Program-made: the position numbers and the translations under genes | In this document: positions 1-11,701 of the stretch, one piece after another | How positions within the stretch are numbered: position 1 is the stretch's first letter | Layout of the letters: each line of letters starts with the position of its first letter | The notes under the pieces: generated by a model | Told to the model about the DNA's origin: nothing | The model's input: only the letters and a program-made list of their open reading frames with translations | Databases searched by the model: none | DNA from: Siphonodentalium dalli | Taxonomy: Eukaryota; Mollusca; Scaphopoda; Gadilida; Siphonodentaliidae | DNA length: 64,000 nucleotides | NCBI GenBank assembly: GCA_032622095.1 | Contig: CP136069.1 | Span: forward strand, 9,750,036-9,814,035 | Direction: 5' to 3'

Positions 1-1247
1 CTTCATTTGGAGCGGAGGCTTTGTAGAAGTATACTATATGGATAAGACACTTGTGTATTGTCTCATTACTGACATGCATACAAATAACTAAATCTTTAAA
101 AAACTCTTAAAGTCAAAATATAACCTCAAATTGGCACAAAATGAAGAAAATTACAAGAAAAATTGAATTTTCTAAGTCGAAAAGCCCATAACTCTGAGAA
201 AAATCATCGATTCAAACTCAAATTCGAACTTGACCTGTATCGTGATATGACTGATCCACATAAAACGGTATTTGCAATTAAAGATCCAAACTTGAGATAT
301 CATCCGGTAACCGAAAAAGTGAGAATTTTTCTAAGTAAAACAAGTCGAATAAAAGGTCGGTAGACCTCATGTCCGCCTCTAAGCATTGGCTTGATACGAC
401 CGTTGTTTGCGCATACAAATTGGCATGGCAGAACACGAAATCGAATTTGATCTGTCTTTTGTGCTAGTAAACCTACATATACCAAATTTAATTTCATTCA
501 GTACACATTTACTAAAGTTATCATCCGGAAACCTCAAATTGGCAAAAATTCTAAGTAAAAAAGGGACATAACTCTGGTGAAAATTGGCGGGCGGAACCCG
601 AATCGAACTTGACCTGTGTTTTGCTGGGAGAAAGACACATACCACATTTGGTTTAAATCTGATTAACTCTACTAAAGTTATCATCCGGACACCAACTTTT
701 GGGGTTTTATAAGTCGGGTCGGCATACAAAAAAGGGCCATAACTCTCGGATTAAACCGAAATTCGAACTTGAACTGTATTTTGATATAAGTAATCCACAA
801 AAAAACGGGTTTTGCATATAAACAATCCAAAATCAAGTTATCATCTGGAAACCAACAAACAGAAGAAAAACTGAATTTTCTATGTCGAAAAAGGGGCATA
901 ACTCTGCCAAAAATGGTCGGGCAGAACCCAAGTTCGAACTTGACCTGTGTTTTGATGGGAGAAAGTAATATACCAAATTTGGTTTGAATCCGATTAACTG
1001 TACTAAAGTTATCATCCGGAAACCAACTTTCAGGGGTTTTCTAAGTAAAAAAAGGGCCATAACTCTCGCAAAAATGGGCGGAACAAACCCATATTCGAAC
1101 TTGACCTTTATTTTGGTCTGATAAACTCACCTATGAAATTTGCTTTTGATCTAATAACCGAAACTAAAGTTATCATCCGGAAACCATTTCCGGACGCACG
1201 GACACACGGTACGACGGACGCACGGACGGACACCGGCTATTTTAATA
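1..1247. repeat. Diverged ~160-bp tandem monomers
   Basis: A conserved core (ctaaagttatcatccggaaa) recurs at about 515, 673, 835, 1003 and 1164, a spacing of 158-168 bp. Each monomer also carries a 'ggccataactct' motif and a 'tcgaacttgacctg' motif. The array ends in a run of 'cggacgcacgga' repeats and the hairpin at 1248. Monomers of this length ending in a C/G-rich tail are known from mollusc mobile-element-linked satellites (pearl, BIV160), and family membership here is inferred. Short open frames inside it are not genes. Confidence 0.8.
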
Positions 1248-1275
1248 GTCCCCCGAATTTTTTTTTTCGGGGGAC
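1248..1275. repeat. Perfect terminal hairpin of the 160-bp array
   Basis: Ten-base arms gtcccccgaa / ttcgggggac pair perfectly around a loop of eight T. The hairpin lies directly after the last degenerate monomer and probably marks the 3' boundary of the repeat element. Confidence 0.75.
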
Positions 1276-1283
1276 AAAAAAGG

Positions 1284-1420
1284 CCACAATGTTATAATAA
1301 ATTCAGTCTAAAGTGATATATCCATCCACAATGTTAGAATACATTCAATCTAAGATGATATATACATCCACAATGTTATAATAAATTCAGTTTAAGGTGA
1401 TATATCCTTCCACAATGTTT
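1284..1420. repeat. 42-bp tandem repeat, about 3.3 copies
   Basis: The word ccacaatgtta recurs at 1284, 1326, 1368 and 1410, exactly 42 bp apart, with a few substitutions per copy. Confidence 0.85.
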
Positions 1421-1666
1421 CTGATGATATCTTTTTTCTCTTTTATGACATTCTTCATCTCTTGGCGTATTTCCATGATCCGGTCCCGCGGTATTCGATC
1501 TAAAAATGAAAAGATTATCAACAAATTATTATCGTATCGCGAAAAAGGAGAAGTATTTTATGCAAATATGTTAACACAAATCTTTATAAATTTCTTTTCT
1601 AAATCTCTTCCTGCAGTCCTGATGTCCTTACGGCAATTGTGAAGTTCACAGTGACACTTTGCCTTG

Positions 1667-1943
1667 TAGTTACCCAAGAAATGTAAGGGTAACGATACAA
1701 ACTGGTTATTGTTGCGAATTCACGCAGATACCCAATCACAAGTGTGCATCGTTAGAGACCTTTCGCAAAATCACTATTACGATTACGGATAGGACATATT
1801 GTCCTAGTAAGGTGGACACAATCACAACTGTAAAGATCGACTATTTGGCCGTATACTGGCCGGATATTGTCCATATCTGTAATCTTAATCGTGATTTTGC
1901 GAATGGTCTCTGTTATCCCAATATTTCCAGGGTGTAACTATAT
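1667..1943. mobile_element. Foldback (MITE-like) element
   Basis: The segment around 1748-1806 is the imperfect reverse complement of 1856-1918; 'ttcgcaaaatcac' faces 'gtgattttgcgaa'. The outer ends (tagttaccc and gggtgtaacta) are also inverted. No coding capacity was recognised; the 92-codon open frame across it is a by-product of the inverted repeat. Confidence 0.6.
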
Positions 1944-2076
1944 GTCTTATATATGACAAACATTTGACTTTGTTAATTTGAAACTCAAATTGTGAACCAA
2001 ATTAAATAGTACACCTTTGATGATTTCGAGCGATGTGTTTTTTGTTTAAATATAATTTCAACGTGGAATAGAATAT

Positions 2077-3305
2077 GTATATTTTGTACATCTGCATGTA
2101 ATTGACCACCCCTATTTTAATAGCCAACGAGTGAATATTTAGACAGAGTATTATACCCTGTTCTATTCTGCTATATAACACTTCTTGATTATACCTGGCT
2201 TTGGATCACTGATGGCATTGAACACTTGTCATATGCATCGATCTGCATCAATTGGATGATTAAAGAGGGGTAAATCTAGTTATCTCACGACAACTGATAT
2301 AATGTTCATTTAATATTAATAGGATATGATATATAAGTTTTATATATTATGATAATATAGTCTGTGGCTAAATATTTCTCCAGTTATTTATAAATTATTC
2401 TCTCAAAACTGATGTTATTGTCCATATAATAGCGAACGGTACTAAACATACTGTAACAGACTTAAGCCGTCGGTTCAATCTAAGGCAAATTAAAGCGCCT
2501 GAGTATCGCAACAAACATGCATGTATTCACCTCCTACCAACAGGGTGTTATATAGGCTCCACCTCCTACCAACAGGGTGTTATATAGGCTCCACCTCCTA
2601 CCAACATGGTGTTATATAGGCTCCACCTCCTACCAACAGGGTGTTATATAGGCTCCACCTCCTACCAACAGGGTGCTATATAGGCTCCACCTCCTACCAA
2701 CAGGGTGTTATATAGGGTCCACCTCCTACCAACAGGGTGTTATATAGGATTCACCTCCTACCAACAGGGTGTTATATAGGCTCCACCTCCTACCAACATA
2801 TTGTTATATAGGCTTCACCTCCTACCAACAGATTGTTATATAGGCCCCACCTCCTACCAACAGATTGTTATATAGGCTTTACCTCCTACCAAAAGGGTAT
2901 TATATAGGCTTCACCTCCTACCAACAGATTGTTATATAGGCTCCACCTCCTACCAACATATTGTTATATAGGCTTCACCTACTACCAAAAAGGTGTTATA
3001 TAGGCTTCACCTCCTACCAACAGATTGTTATATAGGCTTCACCTCCTACTAACAGGGTGTTATATAGGCTTCACCTCCTACCAACAGGGTGTTATATAGG
3101 CTCCCGAACAATATATCAGTATCAGTGTTTGTAAATAATTAGGAAAACCCCCTTTGGGAAAACATGCGCAAGCAACGGAAAACGTGGGTTTTTGCTGAGC
3201 TCGGGATCACCAACACACACAATAGAACAGGGTAGAATACTAAATATGCACCCATTGGCTATGGAAATAGGGGTGGTCTAATACATGCAGATGAACAAAG
3301 TATAC
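2077..3305. mobile_element. Inverted-repeat element enclosing a minisatellite
   Basis: About 90 bp at 2077-2169 (with 'catctgcatgta' and 'taccctgttctatt') is repeated in inverted orientation at 3221-3305. The arms are roughly 80% alike by eye. The interior contains no recognisable gene; it holds unassigned AT-rich DNA and the 32-bp array at 2528-3105. Confidence 0.65.
2528..3105. repeat. 32-bp minisatellite, about 18 copies
   Basis: The units begin 'cacctcctaccaacagg' and end 'ttatataggct'. Starts at 2528, 2560 and 2592 give an exact 32-bp period. Variants alternate between 'gggtg' and 'gattg' in the middle of the unit. Confidence 0.95.
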
Positions 3306-3471
3306 CAAGGACATGAGATTTGCAGAGAGTTTTAGAAATGAAATTGTTTGGGGAACTATATAGTTTGGTTCCACGTCCGAATAAAATACCTTATTGTTTT
3401 AATCCTGTTGTAGGAAACGACTTAAACCTTTCATGATGGAAGCTGCGCTGGCGCATCATTAAAGACCCTGT

Positions 3472-3535
3472 ACCAATGCATTATCTTATATATGCAGGTC
3501 GACCACGCCTCGCATATATAAGAGAAAGCATTGGC
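3472..3535. repeat. Diverged copy of the 69-bp hairpin
   Basis: The sequence starts 'ccaatgcattatc' and ends 'agcattggc', folding around a 'gtcgaccacgcc' centre. It is the most diverged member of the hairpin family found up to 18.2 kb. Confidence 0.7.
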
Positions 3536-3636
3536 CTAACAATTTGTTATCATTTTTTATAAATTTTTCTTAACTTTTTCTTAAATTTTTATAATATTTC
3601 TTACATTCTTTAACAATTTTTATATACTTTTAGTCG

Positions 3637-3660
3637 AGTTTTTTCCCAAAACTCGACTTA
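3637..3660. repeat. Short hairpin at the 161-bp array border
   Basis: The words agtcgagtttt and aaaactcgact are separated by a few bases. They sit just before a C/G-rich 'ggcgggcgg' tract and the 161-bp array, mirroring the hairpin that ends the array at 1248. Confidence 0.6.
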
Positions 3661-3739
3661 TAGTTTGATGAGGGATGGCGGGCGGCGGACGGGCGGGCGG
3701 GCGGACTGTTTTGCTTATAACTCAACCGTTTATTGACGG

Positions 3740-4800
3740 ATTAAATTTGTTTTGGTGTGTGAGTACATATCCATGCACGTAAGCTGCAGACAAAAAATCG
3801 TTATGGCCCTTTGCCATTTTTCACTGATTTTAGGCTCGTTAGCGCAACAACTTCAACAAACGTTATCTGATTCGATTGAAATTTGGGATATAGGTGTCTC
3901 CCAAAAATATCTCGGACGAGTTCGAAAACCGGCCTGGTCCGATAAAATTTGATAGAGTTATGGCCCTTAATTAGTCATTTTTCACGAAATTTCAGCTCGT
4001 TAGCGCGATAACTTCAACAAACGTTATCCGATTTGATTGAAATTTGGTATATTGGTGTCTCCCAAGAATATCTTGGATGAGTTCGAAAACCGGCCTGGTC
4101 CGATAAAATTTTATAGAGTTATGGCCCTTAATTAGTCATTTTTCACGAATTTTCAGCTCGTTAGCGCGATAACTTCAACAAACATTATCCGATTTGAATG
4201 AAATTTGGTATATAGGTGTATCCCAGGAATATCTCGGTCGAGTTCGAAAACCGGCCAGGTCCGATAAAATTTGATAGAGTTATGGCACTTAATTAGTCAT
4301 TTTTTCACAAATTTTCAGCTCGTTAGCGCGATAATTTAACAAACATCATCCTATTTGATTGAAATTTTGATATATAGGTGTCTCTCAAGAATACCTCGGA
4401 CGAGTTAGAAAACCGGCCCGGTCCGATAAAATTTGATTGAGTTATGGTCCTTAAGTAGTCATTTTGTACGAATTTTGAGCTCGTTAGCCCGATAACTTCA
4501 ACAAACGTCATCCGATTCAACTAAAATTTGGTATATAAGTGTCTTCCAATAATATCCTGGACGAGTTCGAAAACCAGCCTGGCCCAATAAAATTTGATAG
4601 AGTTATGGCCCTTAATTAGTCATTTTTCGTGAATTTTTAGCTCGTTAGCGCGATAACTTCAACAAACGTCCTCCGATTTGTTTAAAATTTGGAATAGACG
4701 TACAAATCAAGAATATTTCGGACGAGTTCGAAAACCAGCCTGGCCCGATAAAATTTGATAGAGTTATGGCCCTTAATTAGTCATTTTTCGATTTTACCTA
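3740..4800. repeat. 161-bp tandem array, about 6.5 monomers
   Basis: The motif 'gagttatggcccttaattag' recurs at 3955, 4116, 4277, 4439, 4600 and 4761, spaced 161-162 bp. Each monomer also has 'agctcgttagcgcgataac' and a 'cgagttcgaaaacc' block. It differs in sequence from the array at 1-1247 but shares its near-nucleosomal period. Confidence 0.9.
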
Positions 4801-5446
4801 TTAATTAGTCTACCGATACTGATGCACACCAATTGGCGGTAGCCACCGGCGGTAAGCCACCGAAAACGAGACACAGCATCTCTGATGCCACCTCTTGTTT
4901 ATCATTATTTCTTACATTATTTAAAAAATAAATTAGCAATTTTTTCTGTCATTCTTTATGAATATGGATCTTTTCATCAGACCCCCACCCGGTCAGGTTG
5001 GAAATGCCAATAGTTGAAAACATGAGGTACCAGTTGGAAAATACTAACCAACAGGGGGGGGGGTGCAAAATATGATTTCCTGACCTTCAGCCAGGTTCAA
5101 TTTGAAACTGGACACCCCTATATAGAACCAAAATAGCAACGCCCATGTGACTATACTATATTTCGTGTCTAACCAACGGCCAACTTAGAAAACCCCGGGT
5201 TATATTATATCGATGCTTGGTGGGCAAAATTTGGAGTTATCTATATAAACCTGACAATATGTACTGTCAAAACGAGGAACCAGATCTTGAACGAAACATT
5301 TCCTACTTGCTGAAGTGAAGTAGGCCATTCATTGTTGGAAATATTTATTATATTTGTAGAACTCAGATGTGTAATGGTATAGTGCATGATACAGGATTAA
5401 CCATTATACGACTGGAGCTTCCTGATTTTTTTTGCGAAAACCCTGT

Positions 5447-5968
5447 GCCAATGCATTCTCTTATATATGCGAGCCGACCATAGGTCGCCTCGCATATATA
5501 AAAGAATGCATTGGCCTAACAAATGTTGTATTATATTTATAATTGTCAAAAAATATAAGAACAAATTTATAAAATGATAAAACAAATTTAAAGAATGTAA
5601 GAAATATTGATAAAAATTTGTTAAAGAATGTAAGAAATGATGAGAAAAAATGAATTTAAAAAAAAATAAAAATATGAAAAAAATCATGAAGAATGTAGAG
5701 AAATGAGAAAGAAAAAAAATCCACAAAATTGTTAAAATATGTAAGAACAAATTATAAAAATGATAAAATTGTTAAAGAATGTTAGAACAAGTAATACAAA
5801 AATTATAGAAATTGTTATGAAAGAAATGTAAGAAAAAATGATAAAAATTTGTTAAAGAATGTAAGAAAAACTTGATAAAAAATGATAAAAAATTGTTAGG
5901 CCAATGCATCCTCTTATATATGCGAGGCGATCTATGGTGGACTCGCATATATAAGATAATACATTCGC
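5447..5968. mobile_element. Palindromic element: two 69-bp hairpins around an AT-rich core
   Basis: A hairpin unit at 5447-5515 and its reverse complement at 5900-5968 enclose about 380 bp of A/T-rich DNA with many 'aatgtaagaa' words. Each hairpin has arms starting gccaatgcattctcttata around a 'cgaccataggtcg'-like centre. The outer edges read ccctgtgcc / gcacaggg. Confidence 0.8.
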
Positions 5969-6110
5969 ACAGGGTAGTTAATGCTGCAACAGCGTAGCTC
6001 CCATCATGAAAGGGTTAAGTCGTTTCGTAAAACATGATTAAAACAATAAGCTGAATAAGGTATTTTGTTCGGATGTGGAACCAAACTATAGTTCCCCAAA
6101 CACAAAATAT

Positions 6111-6775
6111 GGTTCCAAGGCAAAACGTCATACATTTAGTTTCCCAGTTTGATTCTCAATAAGTAGTGAATGCGTTGCTAACACTCTATATATGTCTCGA
6201 ACCATGAAAACATCCTTAAATTGACAACGTGGTATCCCCCCCCCCCAGTTTGGGTCTCCAACAGGAGTGAACGATTAGCAACCGACAGGGGATCGCTCTT
6301 TTAACAATGAACCAAGAATTTGACAGTAATTATTTAAGAAATGACTGGAAGATCCATTGGGGTCACTGAGGTCATTGGGGTCACTGAGGTCATTGGATTT
6401 TAACGACAGAGTAATTAAATAAAGCGTGTGAACCACGAAGGCTCTCGGTGACTCGAGTGATCCCATGTAGATCACTATATAACCAGTCTCTTCCGAATGA
6501 ACAATCAAACTTAGCGACTGTGAAACCACATTTCATAGGTTTTCTTGGCTGAGGTATAGGTATGTGGATATAAATTTGGTTTCAATTCGAGTCTAAATAG
6601 GGGATACATAAAGAACATACTAAGGTTATTTGCCAGTATTTGGTTCAAATGATATTTTGATAGTGTATGTCGTTATTAGCTCACCATTATTCTCGCTGCA
6701 ATATGCTGTGTAATAGGCGGACCATGTAGAACCAGAGAAAATCTGACCAGGCGCCGGAAACTCTTTCCTAAGATG
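6111..6775. other. No gene seen
   Basis: The stretch holds a C run near 6238-6246 and a short 'ggtcactgaggtcattgg' duplication at 6360-6396. Open frames here have no recognisable domain. Confidence 0.5.
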
Positions 6776-7236
6776 AAGAATACCACCAACGAATAAATAC
6801 GCATTGCGATATAGGGCCTGAAAATACAAGAATACCACCAAGGAATGAATACGCATGGCGATATATGGTGTGAAAATACAAGAATACCACCAATGAATGA
6901 ATACGCATTGCGATATATGGCCAGAAAATACAAGAATACCACCAATGAATGAATAGGCATGGCGATATAGGGCCTGAAAATACAAGAATACCACCAACGA
7001 ATGAATACGCATGGCGATAATATGGCCTGAAAAATACAAGAATACCACCAACGAATGTGTACGCATTGGGATATATGGCCGGAAAATACACATAAATACC
7101 CCCAACGAATGAATAGTCATGGCGATAATATGGCTTGAAAAATACAAGAATACCACCAATAAATGCATACGCATGGCGATATATGGCCTGAAAATACACC
7201 ACCACTGAGTGAATAGGCATGGCGATAATATGGCCT
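6776..7236. repeat. 52-54-bp tandem repeat, about 8-9 copies
   Basis: The word accacca recurs at 6782, 6834, 6886, 6938, 6990 and 7044. Units contain 'tgaatacgcatggcgata' and 'ggcctgaaaatac'. The 216-codon and 173-codon minus-strand frames across it are repeat translations rich in 'HSLVVFLYF', not genes. Confidence 0.9.
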
Positions 7237-7699
7237 GAAAATACAAACTTTCGTTTAGAACACACCCTATAGTCAAACATTGTTGACATTATATTTTCAC
7301 ACTAATATATCTCATGAGTCTAAAAAGGTGTTATTTTGAGTTATACCCGGGATTTACTAGAAAATAGTTTGTGTTGCTATTGTTTCCACGACCAAGGACA
7401 TGCATTATTACTATTTAAGTCAGTTTAAGAACATTATACTGTTCAGATGTGATACGTTCATGATTTCGATTGAAAATATAGCCCCATTTACAAAACTTTG
7501 ATGACATGAAAATTATGTGAAATTTTTATTTTTCCGATACCAAGAACTTCTGTAATATGAGACTTTTGCAAAAAGTACAGGTAATATATTCGTGGTAATA
7601 TACATACCTGAAGACAAGAGACTTAATTTTGATTTCTTCAAGAAATTTCATAGTTATTTTCGTTCAGGAAGACAACCACCCATAAATCATCTCCTATAT
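7237..7699. other. No gene seen
   Basis: AT-rich sequence with no detectable repeat structure or convincing exon. Confidence 0.4.
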
Positions 7700-7997
7700 A
7701 TTTTGGAACTTCAGTTTGTCTATCTGTCTGTATGTATGTTATGGACTCGAAAACTGCTCGACCGATCCGACTCACCTTTATTCCACTTTGATCCCGGGAA
7801 CAATATGGGTGGGTCCAATTTCACGTGCGACCGTGTCCTTGACCTTGACTTCGCCCATATACCCTCATATATGCATGTTTCTGGACCTCGACCGATCCGA
7901 CTCAAATTTGGCATGTAGGCCTACTTTGATCCCGAGAACAATATGGGCATGTCCAATTTCCCTAAATAGCCCGGATGAAGTCGGGCACATCAGCTAG
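7700..7997 (+). mobile_element. Helitron-like 3' end, non-autonomous
   Basis: The segment contains two diverged copies of a 'cgaccgatccgactca' block about 100 bp apart. It ends with a short hairpin (gcccggatgaagtcgggc, 7969-7986) and then CTAG at 7994-7997 followed by T. A hairpin about 10 bp before a CTRR end inserted next to T is the Helitron 3' signature. The 5' end was not located, and no Rep/helicase is present. Confidence 0.65.
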
Positions 7998-8049
7998 TGT
8001 TCTCTATTTGAGAACGTTCCGGTCATGTCAGCTGACAAATAACGCATTG

Positions 8050-8222
8050 GGGGAGTGGACTAACATACATACCAACACTTGTTTAGATTGGGAGAGTGGA
8101 CTAACATGCATATCAACACTTGTTTAGATTTGGTAGAGTCGACTATCGTGAATACCAACACTTGTTTAGATTTGTGAGAGTTGACTAACATGCATATCAA
8201 CACTTGTTTAGATTGGGTAGAT
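8050..8222. repeat. 42-bp tandem repeat, four copies
   Basis: The word caacacttgtttagatt occurs at 8073, 8114, 8156 and 8198. Confidence 0.9.
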
Positions 8223-8675
8223 ATATTTGTAGCGGCTTCATTCTTCGTTGTAATATATGGGAGAATGATGCTATATCACGAAATAACGGAATTCACTCAT
8301 CATTGTGACACACATGCAGCCTCCTACTCTCATAGAGTCAAGACAATAAGCTTTTTCGTGATTGGTTGGCTGTGTGAAATTATTAATTATTTTCATCAGT
8401 AACTGTTATTGGAACCTAAACAGAAAATATTATTTTCAACCACTCAAATGTTATAACATCCATTTTGTGTGTGTCTTCTACGTATAATGAACAGGAGGGT
8501 ATGAGACGTTTAATATTGTTCGCATGATAGATCTAGAGAAATTCTGTTACACGTTTTGTCCGGATTTTTGCAAAAAACGTGCATCTGGACCTCAATATGT
8601 TAAAGTATTGTCGATTATAGTTAATACAGTATAATTGTTAAATATCCCGTGTGTTTTTCCGGTTATTAAAACAAG
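8223..8675. other. No gene seen
   Basis: AT-rich unique sequence. No domain or splice-supported frame was recognised. Confidence 0.4.
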
Positions 8676-8679
8676 AAAT

Positions 8680-10232
8680 ACCTCTATAAATGTACATGCG
8701 GGCAGTTTTTCCCCAGAAGGCCTCTATAAATGAACAACCGGACACGTTTCCTTCAGAAGGCTTATATAATTGAACATGTGGACACTTTTATTCCACAAGG
8801 CCTCTATATATGAACAGGCGGAAACTTTTCCTTCAACAGGCCTCTATAAATGAACACGAGGGCACGTTTCCTTCAGCAGGCCACTATAAATGAACACCCG
8901 GGCATGTTTTCTTCAGAAGGCCTCTATAAATGAACACCCGGGAATGTTTTCTTCAGAAGGCCTCTACAAATGAACACCCGGGCATGTGTTCTTAAGAAAG
9001 CCTCTATAAATAAACACCCGGGCATGTTTATTTCAGACGGCCTCTATAAATGAACGTCCGGGCATGTTTTCTTCAGCAGGCCTTTATAAATGAACACCCG
9101 GGCATGTTTTCTTCAGAAGGCCTCTATAAATGAACACCCGGGCATGTTTTCTTCAAAAGGCCTCTATAAATTATCACCCGGGCATGTTTTCTTCAGAAGG
9201 CCTGTATACATGAACATGTGGGCACTTTTCCCTCAGAAGACCTATATAAATTAAAATACGGGCATGTTTCCTTCAGAATGCATCTATAAATGAACATCCG
9301 GGCATGTTTTCATAAGAATGCCTCTATAAATGAACACACAGGTATGTTTATTTCAGACGGCCTCTATAAATGAACATCCGGGCATGTTTTCTTCAGCAGG
9401 CCTTTATAAATGAACACCCGGGCATGTTTTCTTCAGAAGGCCTCTATAAATGAACACCCGGGCATGTTTTCTTCAAAAGGCCTCTATAAATTATCACCCG
9501 GGCATGTTTTCTTCAGAAGGCCTGTATACATGAACATGTGGGCACTTTTCTCTCAGAAGACCTATATAAATTAAAATACGGGCATGTTTCCTTCAGAATG
9601 CATCTATAAATGAACATCCGGCATGTTTTCATAAGAATGCCTCTATAAATGAACACCCAGGTATGTTTATTTCAGACGGCCTCTATAAATGAACACCAGG
9701 GCATGTTTTCTTCAGAATGCCCTTATAAATGAACACCCGGGCATTTTCTCTTCAAAAGGCATCCATGAATGAACACCTGGGCATGTTTTCTCCAGAAGGC
9801 CTCTATGAATGAACACCCGGCATGTTTTCTTCAGACGGCCTCTATAAATGAACACCCGGGCATGTTTTCTTCAGACGGACTCTATAAATGAACACACGGG
9901 CATGTTTTCTTCAGAAGGCCTCTATAAATGAACACCCGGGCATGTTTATTTCAGACGGCCTCTGTGACTGAACACCCGGTCATGTTTTCTTCAGACGGCC
10001 TCTATAAATGAACACCGGGCATGTTTTCTTTAGAAGGCCTCTATGAATAAACATCCGGGCATGTTTTCTTTAGAAGGCCTCTATGAATGAACACCCGGGC
10101 ATGTTTCTTCAGAAGGCCTCTCTGAATGAACACCCGGGTACGTTTTCTTCAGACGGCCTCTATAAATGAACATCCGGTCTTGTTTTCTTCAGATGCCTTT
10201 ATAAATGAACACCCGTCATGTTTCAATCAGAC
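8680..10232. repeat. 40-bp minisatellite with higher-order structure, about 39 copies
   Basis: The units read approximately 'cctctataaatgaacacc', 'cgggcatgttttcttcagaagg'. The period is 40 bp with occasional 39- and 41-bp units. The first four units are diverged. A block of eight units (320 bp) near 9001-9320 is repeated near 9321-9640 with the same order of variant units. Confidence 0.95.
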
Positions 10233-10670
10233 GATTTTGAGGTTGTTTCTAATTATATTTTTCCGATGATTTAAAAACTCCATGTTGGCAAGTGACTATT
10301 TTCCGGTCAAAATGACGCACAAAGATGGCCGCCATCAGAAATGAATTAAATATAGACCGATCGGAACAAATGTCCCAATCTTAAACGAGTATTAACCCGT
10401 CCATGACGGTAGCATTAAGAATGCAAATCATTTGTCAATTTTCATAAAATCTCAATTGCGAACTATCAATTTGAAGCGAGAATCAATATCCCTTATAACC
10501 AATGTATGCTACTGTATAACAACATCTATTCACCCTCAGAGTATGAGAGGTAAGTTCTAATTATGCAAAAACAAGTTGTTTAAAAAAATTAAAACAACGG
10601 TTTAGGTAGGTCTACATGTATATAGCGAGTTAGAAAGGAGATATTAGCAACCAAAAATAACATTGCCTTA
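10233..10670. other. No gene seen
   Basis: Unique sequence between two minisatellites. No repeat or exon was recognised. Confidence 0.4.
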
Positions 10671-10675
10671 TCTAG

Positions 10676-11040
10676 CTATATGCGCCCAGTCCACAACTAT
10701 ATGCGCCCAGTCCACAACTATATGCGCCCAGTCCACAACTATATGCGCCCAGTCCACAACTATATACGCCCAGTCCACAACTATATGCGCCCAGTCCACA
10801 ACTATATGCGCCCAGTCCACAACTATATGCGCCCAGTCCACAACTATATGCGCCCAGTCCACAACTATATGCGCTCAGTCCACAATCTGAAATCATTAAT
10901 AAATCAACTATATGCGCTCAGTCCACAATCTGAAATCATTAATAAATCCAACTATATGCGCTCAGTCCACAATCTGAAATCATTAATAAATCAAATATAT
11001 GCGCTCAGTCCACAATCTGAAATCATTAATAAATCAAATA
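10676..11040. repeat. 21-bp array grading into a 43-bp array
   Basis: About nine copies of a 21-bp unit (tatgcgcccagtccacaac) are followed by four 43-44-bp units at 10871, 10914, 10958 and 11001. The longer unit keeps the core with one change (gcgctcagtccacaa) plus a 22-bp insertion containing 'tctgaaatcattaataaatc'. This array lies just past the candidate last exon of the ASTE1-like gene. All open frames here are repeat translations. Confidence 0.95.
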
Positions 11041-11081
11041 TTTTTCATTACACATGATGATGATAATACATCACTCGTTCA

Positions 11082-11203
11082 TTATCCCGAATGGCGAATA
11101 CAATATTTTCGACTTATCTGCTCTGCAGTATACGCTGAAAAATTATCATTACCTGGTACCAGTTTATCGTTTAAAAGGTAACCAATAAGTGGTAAGTTAG
11201 TGT
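11082..11203 (-). CDS. Candidate last exon of the ASTE1-like gene (phase mismatch)
   Basis: On the minus strand, 39 codons and TAA (11084-11082) follow a weak acceptor ACCTGGTTCAG|AC. 'YLLNDKLVP' and 'SAYTAEQISRKYC' occupy the place where ASTE1 proteins have YLN.LL…P and an S/G..V..LC motif. The order and distance fit, but this exon needs an incoming phase of 1 whereas exon 5 ends in phase 0. A phase-1 donor exists inside exon 5 (CGCT|GTGTAA) but would remove well-matching residues. It could also be a decayed or alternative exon. Confidence 0.35.
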
Positions 11204-11701
11204 CTGAACCAGGTAACACGTCGTGGAGGGTTGGCGAAAATCACACCTAGCATCCCCGGATGACAGTAAAGTCATAATGAAATGCTGGCTGACGGCTCGA
11301 AAGATTTTTGATATATCAAATTAGGATAAGATGAAAGAAAAATGTCCTGAAACCAATTAGTCATACAACAATTAATCACAAAGTGAAGTTGGTACCGAAT
11401 GTATGGATGACAGGAGAAAGAAGAGGGAATCTGCAAAACATGTGAACATAGGATTGGGGGTGGAAGATGACCCCAAGTTTGTGCAGATACATGATTCCTC
11501 ATTCGTTCACTTGTCATACATTTAGGGTGGAGATCAGTGGCCCGGAGCAGTTTTACAAAATCTGGAAAGAATCATCAAAATTTATCAATTAATAAAACCC
11601 ACAAGCTAAAATTTATAATTTATAAATGAAATCACCAGAGAAGGAAAAAAGACAAAGCCAACAAGACCTTCATCAGTTGAAAGATGCTAACCCGTGTCAT
11701 A
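11204..11701. other. Intron-like sequence, no gene seen
   Basis: The stretch lies between the candidate exon 6 and the TTAA MITE. An 81-codon minus-strand frame (11517-11272) has no family likeness and no usable splice sites in phase. Confidence 0.4.

Larger units (their letters stand above)
3350..6110. mobile_element. Long element with ~190-bp inverted ends
   Basis: Bases 3350-3540 (containing 'gtttggttccac', 'cctttcatgatgg' and a 69-bp hairpin) reappear inverted at 5900-6110. The interior holds the hairpin-flanked 161-bp tandem array and long AT-rich tracts. No transposase frame is visible, so the element is non-autonomous or two separate inverted insertions. The 117-codon minus-strand frame at 5397-5750 is low-complexity A/T sequence. 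Confidence 0.55.

Noticed and set aside
1398-1500. Minus-strand frame after a TTTTTAG acceptor, rich in Lys/Glu ('MEIRQEMKNVIKEKK')
   Set aside because: It runs straight into the 42-bp repeat before its stop, and nothing links it to the gene upstream.
2528-3105. CRISPR-like regular repeat array
   Set aside because: There are no unique spacers between repeats; units are directly abutting, and the genome is eukaryotic. The same applies to the other minisatellites.
6626-7289. 216- and 173-codon minus-strand frames
   Set aside because: They are translations of the 52-54-bp tandem repeat.
10663-11057. Repeat proteins 'ICAQSTT' and 'MRPVHNY'
   Set aside because: They are translations of the 21-bp array in alternative frames.
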